A stretch of 64,000 nt of DNA, from assembly GCF_017562075.2 (NCBI RefSeq), contig NC_054084.1, forward strand, positions 46,904,697-46,968,696, in the 5' to 3' direction. The DNA is from Anopheles merus (lineage: Eukaryota; Arthropoda; Insecta; Diptera; Culicidae). Below are positions 55,720 to 64,000 of this stretch, one piece after another. Both the position numbers and the translations under genes were made by a program. The notes under the pieces were generated by a model, which was not told where the DNA came from, did not search any database, and worked only from the letters and a program-made list of their open reading frames with translations. Every line of letters begins with the position of its first letter. Within the stretch, counting starts at the first letter, position 1.

Positions 55720-57313
55720 GTTGGAAGGTTTGGAAACGCGGCGAAATCAAAATTATTGAACACTCCAAAAAGTGTGTTCACGCACGGATCGTAAAGATGC
55801 CGGAAAGAGAGAGTAGGAGACAGAAGCTTTGACAGCTAGCGCAATGCCAAAAGCGAGGTCTGACAGCTACCCTGGTACTTCCGGTACATCCGTCATCATT
55901 TTAACCCTTGATAGGGCAAAAGGTGCGTTGGTATGTTCACCTCGCGGATAGATGGCGCTTCATTCCCTACATTTAACCCTGTCACTAGCAACCAAAAAAA
56001 AAATAAAAAAACATCACATTCCAGGCAACCCGGGAATTCAGCGACTTTGGAGGCTTACAACTTTTGAATGCGTTCGATCGATGCAATATTCTGATGAAAA
56101 TTTAATATACTAATGCAGTTTCTATAGCTGTGCATAGATTGGTGCAACTCGCTATTATTTTTATACGAAAGCTTTTTAAAGCTGACAGGATTTTATTGAG
56201 AAAAAAATACAGAGTGCAAAAAATATTTTTTTCGGTACTCTATAAAATATTCACTGCAAAATGGCTCTAAAAGTTTTAAGAACTGTATATTACACGCCTA
56301 GCATAAAATTTTCAGAAATTTCGGTGGTTTTCGGAAAAAGTAACTAAAGAGATAAAAGACCTAAGCGCCCCAGTTAAGCTTAAACGACTGTAATATCGAA
56401 TATCCATAGAAAAAAAAACCAAAGCTCTATAGCTTCATTGGTTTGCTCAATAGATAGCATTCTACAACTCATCATTACATAGCTGTCCTTTTCTTGCAAT
56501 GTGTTTCCACGACTCAAAACTGTGTTAAACGACTCAAGCTCTCTACCTAAACGGAATATAGAAAGACTTCGTTTAGCAGACGGCTGGTGGCGCCATCTGT
56601 TGGTCCATACACAACCAGTGGAGCTTTCTCGGTTGGAGAGTTTTCTCATTCCCTCTGTACTATTGTAGGATTTCGCATTGAAGTTATGCATCGCTAGAAC
56701 TAGAACGGCGATACGATCGTTTTAATACTAAACTCCAATGATAATTATTAGAACTGGATCAAGTGAGATCCGAGTAATAATCGTGCCGTTGATACCAACG
56801 TATCTGACCACACGATCATTCATATAGAATTTTTGTTCGTAATGTTTGAAGGTTATATATGCCATGATTAGATGAAGCTAGGTGAAACACATTGTGAGAA
56901 AAGAACAGGAATATCCTAAGCGATTCAAAACGCTTCGAAGTAGTAAGAAAAGTAGGATATGAAGTAGCCTTCTACTTCCCGTTCTACTTTGGTGTTGCTT
57001 AAAGTCAGAAAAATGTAGAACATGTGGGTTCCAGGAAAGAGCAAAAAAATGAGTTCTCGAGAGTGTACACAACACACACATACACGCGACGACTCACTCA
57101 CGCTTACGTTCTGTTCTACGCTCCCCCCCTCTCACTCAACCCACGGATCTATTTTTAGATCATCACTTCCATCGACGGCGGTCGATGTGACGATGTGTGT
57201 CGTCGCGTGTGTGTTGTCGATTTGGTCAGAATTTTTTTTTCTTTCACATCAAATCTCTGACTTGTAGTGTCGGCGTTCCGATTGGACCATCGCGACTTTG
57301 ATCAGTGCGCGTG
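55720..57313. other. Intergenic DNA with RpL12 promoter side; no gene
   Basis: The first ~100 bp form the RpL12 5' flank. 56575-56702 is a reverse-strand copy of the dispersed repeat at 17545-17665. The rest is AT-rich and has no coding signal. Confidence 0.5.
56575..56702 (-). repeat. Dispersed repeat copy (taGCGATGCATAA family)
   Basis: Third copy in the window, with the same block order as 17545-17665: gcgatgcataa, acaatagtacag, ccgagaaagctccac, accaacagatggc. Confidence 0.7.
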
Positions 57314-57478
57314 GTTAAGGCTGCGCTCTGGCACCAATCGAACACGACATCCGACTCGAACAAACCCATATAATCATAGGGAGGTGCACTGTCAGACACA
57401 AACAAACAAACAAGTCAAATCCTATACATTTTTCATGTTCGATGTCGTGTTCGATTGGTGCTAGAGCGCCGGGTAAAA
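57314..57478 (-). mobile_element. Small foldback MITE, copy 2 (~165 bp, inverted relative to 30860-31032)
   Basis: Same ends and internal sequence as copy 1 but in opposite orientation, including the gtcagacacaaacaaacaaa centre. The two copies differ by a few substitutions and a small indel. Confidence 0.82.
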
Positions 57479-58296
57479 CGACCTTTTGTATTGTGTTGTA
57501 CGTAGCGTGCGCGCCAAAATTTTAAGAGTGTGCGGAGAGTGTATATGGGTGTGTGGGGGTGGGGGAGTGAGATACAGAGACAAATTTCGTTGCACATTAA
57601 CACATACATTCTCACCGCACGAGTTGAACTGCGAATACTTAGTTCTGAGAGAATTAATATACTCGACCACTCGCGTATGAGTGCAAGCAAGCGCTGTATA
57701 GAGGATAGAGGGAGTAAAGCGATGATTTTGCTCCAAGCTTTCTACTTTTGTACCGTTGGGATGATGAGTTATAATATGCATGTCATCTATTGAGCAAACC
57801 AGTAAAGCTATGCAGCTTTCATTATTTTTTTTTCTGTTGATGTTTGATTTTCCAGTCGTTTAAGCTTAATCTGTAGCGCTTGGGTTGGAGGAACTGTCGT
57901 CTAAAAAAATGTAAAGTGTACAAAATACTCATTTCATTATAACTACAACATTGATGTTTTCTAGTTGTCGTTGATATTTTATTTTGAAATATATAGATTA
58001 TACATAGTAGAATAATATCCGAATAAGATTACATATTACAAAAACTAGTTACTATTACACGGATTTGGCGCACACTACAATGATTTGATGCCTGATTGAT
58101 CAGTACTTCTTTTTGGCGTTACTATCTACTCGTTACTAAACGATAGTTTAAAGAAGTACTGCACTTGTTGTACCAAGTAAACGAAGAGTCAACCTTTACC
58201 CCGACCCTCGTTCAGCATTGTATGAATCGGTGCAATGGTTTGGCATCTACCATTTGAGATAATGTAAAATAGCTCCTGCCATTACAGAATATTACA
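57479..58296. other. Intergenic DNA and 3' UTR of the Mpv17-like gene
   Basis: No repeats or open frames of interest. Confidence 0.5.
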
Positions 58297-59056
58297 TTAT
58301 TTTACGAAAATACCGGCTTCGAGTTCTTTTTGTTCTTTTTGTTTCATGTAAGCTAAAAATATGGTCCATAGTAGACTACACATACTGACGAAAGGTACTC
58401 GATTTTTTTCTGGAACCACGGAAAAGTTGAATGTCTGTATGAAAGGCCAGATACACAGCGCGACCTGTAATGCAAAAGCACAATGTTTAAAACATGTATT
58501 TTCTTCCTATCTTCAGCTAACCTTGTAAGTAGGAAACAGCTTCACTCGTACTTCGTTTAGTGACTCCTCTACAGTTTTTGACTCCAGTAGGCTCATGCTG
58601 AAGTAAAACGCAGTCATTGCCATTGGTGTATAGCTGATTTGCTCCGTCAAAGCCTACGAATGAGTAACACAATCGCGCACCTTTAGACGTACGTGTTGTA
58701 CAAATGTAACGAAGCGCACTAACCTTGGCAACGGCTGATTTTAGATTTTGGTTTGGCCACATGATCGAGGCTACCCGTATCCAACAGTACAACGATGGGG
58801 CGACAATAAATCCACCGTAAAAGAAAAATCGCCAACACTTCTTCCAATCGATTTCATCTGTAGAATATTGCAAGCGTTACATCCATACTCAGTCACCTTC
58901 GAGGTTCAGGGTTACTTCGTTAAGTAATGAACGCTTACCAAGCTTTTTGCCGGAGAGTTTTTGTTGAATGAAACATCCCGTTGGCCATAGAAAACTGTAC
59001 GTAATCATACCTCGTACTACAGGATAACGCTTAATCCATTGCGCAAATGCAGACAT
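58297..59056 (-). CDS. Mpv17/PMP22-family membrane protein (MPV17L-like)
   Basis: Four exons in reading order: 59056-58939, 58857-58724, 58653-58522 and 58464-58297. Introns are 57-81 bp, and the product is 183 aa, typical of the family. Proteins of this family sit in the mitochondrial inner or peroxisomal membrane. Members affect mitochondrial DNA upkeep and reactive oxygen, and their transport role is unsettled. Four hydrophobic segments are visible, around residues 16-32, 50-68, 90-108 and 145-165. Family signatures: KRYPVVRGMITYSFLWPTG, FFFYGGFIVAPSLYCWI, ALTEQISYTPMAMTAFYF, WPFIQTFNFSVVPEKNRVPF and SMCSLLWTIFLAYM. The start is the ATG before SAFAQW. An in-frame ATG 12 codons upstream is possible. 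Confidence 0.93.
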
Positions 59057-60044
59057 TTGTTTGGTTTGTTTTGCACACAAACACACAGACACGAGTGAAA
59101 CGATCGATCACCTAAAATACGCACCTATGTATTTAGTAAAAAATGTGTCAACTTTATTATTATGATACATACAAAATATTGTATTTTTACTTACAAGCAC
59201 ACAGGTACAATACTTTCACTCGTTTGTGGTACATCTATTCACACTTCCCGCACCGGACAGCGACACGAGCATTATGAGCATCAGCTGAGGTACACTGCGC
59301 CGACGACTGCCCAAACGTGCCATGAACTTAGACATTGAAAACGATCTTTTTGGCAATGTTCCGCACATGCGACCGCGACCACAGAACGATTGACGACAGA
59401 AAGCTGTACACAGATACACCGCACAAACCTGATCGTTCAACATGTAAATGAAGGAACTACCCTTCGGATGTTGGTTGCTACGAATGTGCCGTGCGTATGT
59501 GGTTGTGAATTGTTTATAACGTTTTTGATGACGTATGTAGTGTTGTGAGGAAGCAAAAAAACGTAGTACGTAGGTATAAAAATAAACGTGATATGAGAGA
59601 GACCAACCCGTGTGTACGGAACGTGTGGGGTGTTTCAATTTTACATCGATCTTGAGTGGGTTTTCTGTGACATGCTTCAGCTGTGTTTTATTTTGTAGTA
59701 AATGTGTTGCAAAAATAACGAACAATTTGCAGCTGTATCGTTCTCTTCGAAGATAATTCTGCGACAACCAAAGATGCGTTCCTTGATGACGTGTAGTTTG
59801 GCAATCGTTCACATTGTATCGGCTTTGTGAAGTTAACGATAGTGAGACAACCACGTGCACGAAACGTGAAGCACGTGCACCATCAGTGCATTTGTACAAC
59901 ATTAAGTATAGCTGATGATGTCACTGGTTGAAAATGTATACATTTCGTGCCGAGTCATTAATCTAGTGTTGATCCACTCACTAAAGCTGATCGGTTCGTT
60001 GGCTGTGATATTATGTGGTAATTTGAGTCTCTATATACTTTTAA
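59057..60044. other. Intergenic DNA upstream of the Mpv17-like gene
   Basis: A 228-codon open frame on the minus strand (59902-59216) has no family resemblance. Its last ~40 codons contain a hydrophobic run, PQLMLIMLVSLSGAG, that looks like a signal peptide but ends in a stop shortly after. I do not call a gene. Confidence 0.4.
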
Positions 60045-60460
60045 CACCGACAAACCGACGTGACACTTCGAACAAAATGAGCTTCAAAAGTTGTCTCCTT
60101 ATTTCAAATGAAAATACGTTAAACACTAGCGCCATCTCTATAATGATTCGCTTACTACACTGACACAGAGAAGAAACTGCTAAATCCTCTTTATGTTTTT
60201 CTTCGCAAATTCTAGTGCGTATTGTTGTATGTACTTATGTTTTAGAAACTTATAAAATGATTTTCCTGGATGTTTTGTCCAATAATTCTCACAAAATCTT
60301 GCCTCACACTTCCTTCGTAATTTGTATTTAGAAAAGTTGTTTACATCGAAGCAGCAGTGAACAGAGCTTACTTTGACAGAAGTGTTCGCCTCACTGGTAA
60401 ATGACAGTACTTTCGTGTGGGACACTTTTGTAACGCCAGTGTCACGTCGGTTTGTCGGTG
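60045..60460. mobile_element. CACCG-ended MITE, copy 2 (416 bp, 7-bp target duplication)
   Basis: Perfect 23-bp terminal inverted repeats beginning CACCGACAAACCGACGTGAC, flanked by CTTTTAA at 60038-60044 and 60461-60467. About 90 percent similar by eye to copy 1, with one ~20-bp deletion near 60240. Same orientation as copy 1. Noncoding. Confidence 0.93.
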
Positions 60461-61067
60461 CTTTTAAGCCAATTTAGAAAGTTTGTTGAAATTATACATT
60501 TTATGGTGTTGGATCCCAGTTGCCCCAGGAATATTGCAGCAATATGGAGAATGTTAAAACATAGCAATCATTGGCCATACCCTGCCAGCTCGTTTTGCAC
60601 CTCGTGGAGTATTCTTAAGTAGACTTCTGATAAACCACCATCAAACTAGATTATTTGTGTTACAGTACGAAGTAATTGGACATATCATATGGTATCTTAC
60701 ATACTTTGTACGAAATTAGTTCGAAATAAAAGTAGATTTGGGTTGAAGGTATAAATTGAAAGCAGTATGATTTGAATCCATGATTTGTTTTTTGGAATCT
60801 TGTTCAAGTCATTCTTAATGAATCTTACCAAAAGGCAGGTAAAATATCCTAGCATAAAATAATTTATCATATGAGATCAAGTTGTAGATATATCCATCCT
60901 TTTGCTTTGTTGCAGACGAGACTAGTCGAGATTGTGTGGCAGACGAGACTTTGCGGCACCCTGGACAGCCCCTTAGAGCACTTATTGGACAACTTGTTTA
61001 CCCATCATTGATGACACACTTCAGCTATGTCCCTGCAAAAAACCATACCGAAATCTTTTATCCCATT
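60461..61067. other. AT-rich intergenic DNA, nothing recognised
   Basis: No coding frame, inverted repeat or shared repeat seen. Confidence 0.5.
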
Positions 61068-61069
61068 TA

Positions 61070-61957
61070 GCGGAATTTGGGACAAACGTGCCATAGGGGC
61101 AAGAGTGTCACCAAGCATTTTTTCCTTAAAACTTTAGTTAAATGATCAATTGTGTATACAGTTGGTTGCTTTCCAATGACTTGGTATACTGAGCCGAAGT
61201 TCATATAGATCAATCGATATTTCCCATTGTTTTGAACTGATGTATGTTGAGTTTCAAAATTGAGCAGGATATTATATTTTTTTAATCCAACCAAATAAGC
61301 TCTCAAAAATCATGCGAACAATTAACCGATAACATATTTACACCACCGTAAAGCTGAGAAAACGTTAAATTTTTTGCGGGGTTAGTTGAAACAAACTTTC
61401 TTTTTGTCACTGAAAAATTCAATTTCAAAAAAGTTACAACTTTTGGGGCAAAAGAGCCACCTCTATTCGGGGGAAGTGTGCCACCATATTTCACAGGCGC
61501 GAGCAGTCAAAAATGTAAACATTGTAGTAGCGTGCAGCGGTGCACTATTATGAGCGGATTCCTCCTCGGATAAAAATACCAGTAATTTCCATATTGGGGT
61601 ACAGTTTGTGGTCAAAAAGGGTTCATTGGTGACTCATGACATGTAGGAATATATACATTAGTGCCACATATGTAAAAAAAACTCCAATAATCTAAGAAAT
61701 ACGTTTATTTTAACCAGGTGGGCGTCTTGCCCCATACGAGTGGCACTCTTGTCCCAAAACCCAAAAAACAACGTCTTTTTCGATCCTTTTAAAACGCTTC
61801 AAAAACAATTTTGTTTGCACGTTTTCAAGCGAAACTCATTTATAATTGAGGAAATAGATGTAAAATGGTTATGAGATTTAAATCGGCTTTTGAAAAACAC
61901 GTTTTAGTGAGTTATAACATGAAATGCTTAAGGTAGCACACTTGCCCCAATTTCCGC
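61070..61957. mobile_element. TA-flanked inverted-repeat element (MITE), 888 bp
   Basis: The ends are GCGGAATTTGGGACAAACGT and the inverse of GCGGAAATTGGGGCAAGTGT, flanked by TA (61068-61069 and 61958-61959). Internal GGGGCAAGAGTGCCAC-like motifs are forward near 61097, 61443 and 61468 and inverted near 61727, 61743 and 61935. No transposase. The organisation resembles the 2181-3043 element, although the end sequences differ. Confidence 0.8.
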
Positions 61958-62576
61958 TATGCATGGTGATCCAAGATTTTAAAAGGTATGACATTCATAC
62001 GGTCCAAGGAAAGTCGGACAGTCTTCATTTCAAAGCAAAATGACCATGTAGCTTGCCAATATTGGCCAATATGGTGCCAATATGGAGTAATTTTAAAGAG
62101 GAAATTATTGTTTTTTCATAATTTCATAGTAATGAAATCGTTAAAAAGTATCAGTTATAAAGTTATAGAGAAAATTTTGTAAATTTTTCTACATAATACC
62201 TTAATTTATACAAGTATAAGACGAAAATCAAGTGAATATAAGGTAAATTTTTGAATACAACTATCATCAAAATCTTCCGTTTTTGTGGGTGTTTGAATAA
62301 AAAAATAACTGTTCATGCTTGTGACATCGAGCTTAAGACTACGTAAATTTAATAAAATGGCCCGATTACAGGGCTACGCAACGTTTTTTATGGGGCATAT
62401 GAGAATTGCACTTCAATCAACCATTTTGTTTTTAGATTCTTTGTAAAAGATTTGCTTTGTATGCTTATAGTATTTACAACATACATTGCAGTATATAGAA
62501 CTATGATTTCTTAATATTCTATTATTTAAAATACTATCAATTTAATTGTGGATGGTGTACCTCTTGGAATAAATAA
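61958..62576. other. AT-rich intergenic DNA, nothing recognised
   Basis: No open frame or repeat of interest. Borders the helicase remnant. Confidence 0.5.
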
Positions 62577-63840
62577 TTAATTCATCAAAATTCGCATTGT
62601 TGCCGTATGTAACTCTCGCCGATGAGGAGCAGCAATTCTGCGAACGCTTTCCGCTCTTCGGCATCTTGAATACCTTGAGCAATACCCTAAATTTGCCCCA
62701 CAGCATGCTCTACCGGATGCACTGCTGCAGAACCTAGACGTTGGTATCTGTCGAAAGTCACCACATAGCAGCACCACCTTATCACCGAACGTTTGGCGAT
62801 TTCTCATAACGTCTTGCAAGCCGTGATCGAGGGCGCGAGCTTCTAGAGCATAGCGGCTGCTCATGGATGTCTCGTTCCATACGATAAGTGGTCGTGCCCA
62901 CTGATCTCAGCGTAAGTGTTCCATCCTTGTCAAGGGGGAGTGGTAATCTACTCTTCTTTCAAATGACACAACCAAACGATCAAGCCTGTTGCATCAATTC
63001 CGACTGTGCTGACTGTACACGGATGTTACAGGAACTGTTAGTGTCCAGGTTGAGCGATAGCTTGCATGTAGAGTGTAGCGTACGTCCCCTGGTTAGAAGC
63101 AGAGCAGCAATTCTACTCGAAGCCACTGCGATTGCAATTTTTGATTGGCGTCGCGTGTACGCAAGAATAGTTTTGAGCAGAAACAACTTACCGGTGCCAC
63201 CAGGTTCATCAAGGATAGATTGTTAAATCAAACCGTAGCTATCCACTGCTGCAGTAGCTACATCGTACACCGTTCGTTATTCATTCGGTTCACGTTTGCT
63301 AATATATTGTTCATCACATCGATAGCGTAAGAATCCTCCCATAAGGCTCCGCACGTCGATAGCATAAGGCAGATTGTAGCAGGTTTGGTCGCACATTTGC
63401 ACAAAGTCGGCTAACTGCGGCTCGGAAACATCGTCAGCTTCTTCTGCGGCGTCATTTCGCGCCGGTGCTGATCAATGAGTCGCAGCGCTTTGAGGAGCTT
63501 GACAGCTCGCAGCAGCCGTTTCTGCTCAGAGTCTTCAACGGAGTATCGGTCCAGATTTTGCCGGTGAAAGTCTTCACATACGCGGTTCACGTTTGCGTGC
63601 TACAATAAAAGAGGATTCTGAGACACTTCCTCAGACAATATAAGGGCAAATATGTGACGCAGATAATTGAGCATTTTAAATCAGACAGCTTCCTGTAGGG
63701 TCCTGGATATTTTGGTGTCGTCCTGCAGTAATCCCAACATCAACAGTACACCATGCAGCCAATAACGATATTAGTCTGGTGGTGGCGCACGATCCACTGG
63801 TTACCCGTACCAATATACCAGGGAAGCTGCTGCAATTAAT
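62577..63840 (-). pseudogene. Decayed Helitron-type PIF1 helicase
   Basis: Read on the minus strand: pieces similar to the region before the helicase (LNYLRHIFALILSEE near 63670), then the Walker A region with PGGTGKLFLLKTILAYTRRQ (near 63200; the usual GKT/GKS threonine or serine is Leu) and IAIAVASSRIAALLLTRGRT, then WNETSMSSRYALEARALDHG and FGDKVVLLCGDFRQI (Walker B-like, near 62790). The pieces are in different frames, with stops between them, so it is non-functional. Rep/HUH parts and element ends are not in view. A cellular PIF1 gene is less likely given the GGDFRQ- and RYALE-type Helitron wording. Confidence 0.82.
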
Positions 63841-64000
63841 TTTAAACTTACCTGTACTTATTTCATCTTTGTGCTATTTAGATTACTTCATACATATTAC
63901 ACAACTTTACATACATGTGGACGATATTCGTATGTTTGTTTGAGGTGAACATGGTTGTCGTTTTTTGTCCCACGCCTACATTGATGAATCGCTATGTCGG

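Noticed and set aside
59216..59902. 228-codon minus-strand frame ending with a signal-peptide-like run
   Set aside because: No recognisable domain, the stop comes soon after the hydrophobic run, and I found no exon that would continue it. Possible but unsupported.
62577..63840. Cellular PIF1 helicase gene
   Set aside because: Several frame changes and stops, a changed Walker A residue and Helitron-like wording favour a mobile-element remnant.

Overview
The window looks like nuclear DNA of a mosquito, most likely Anopheles. The protein-coding genes are clearly animal, with short (about 60-100 bp) GT-AG introns and insect-style low-complexity expansions. The intergenic DNA is packed with small inverted-repeat elements, tRNA-type SINE tails and LTR/non-LTR retrotransposons of types common in mosquitoes. 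The species cannot be read from the sequence alone.

Seven host genes can be built exon by exon, and all reading phases close: an Nse4-type SMC5/6 kleisin (+, 5885-7094); a RIC1 homologue, the large subunit of the Rab6 exchange factor (-, 7584-13568, 13 exons), convergent with Nse4; a very large ZSWIM4/5/6-family SWIM-zinc protein (+, 38069-46356, 8 exons, 2547 aa); a BTB plus two-C2H2-finger transcription factor (-, 51697-53307), divergent from the Pol I/II/III subunit RPB5 (+, 53835-54537); ribosomal protein L12/uL11 (-, 54729-55719), convergent with RPB5; and an Mpv17/PMP22-family membrane protein (-, 58297-59056). They are unrelated housekeeping and developmental genes. Their grouping is ordinary gene packing, not a pathway.

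The accessory DNA is layered. 1.2-4.56 kb is a three-unit degenerate tandem repeat rich in GGGGCCCC, split by a TA-flanked element. 14.6-19.6 kb is a thicket of foldback elements, several datable against each other because one arm or one paralogous copy preserves the empty site. 19.8-28.5 kb is a Ty3/gypsy element of CsRn1 type with 146-bp LTRs differing at two positions. Its gag is split by a 4.4-kb non-LTR retrotransposon on the opposite strand and its pol carries one in-frame stop. 29.1-30.5 kb is a near-perfect 1.43-kb palindrome. 31.0-38.1 kb is probably the upstream/first-intron region of the ZSWIM gene. 49.3-50.8 kb holds a hAT-like element with a SINE fragment inserted in it. 60.0-62.0 kb holds two more small DNA elements. 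The right end (62.6-63.8 kb) is a decayed Helitron-type helicase.

No tRNA, rRNA, CRISPR or bacterial-type system was found. The most informative observations are: a MITE family with a 7-bp target duplication proven by an empty paralogous site in the same window; a second empty-site proof inside an inverted-repeat arm; two TA-flanked elements carrying arrays of a GGGGCAA-type motif that flips strand at the centre; and two long cysteine- and homopolymer-rich insertions in the ZSWIM protein.
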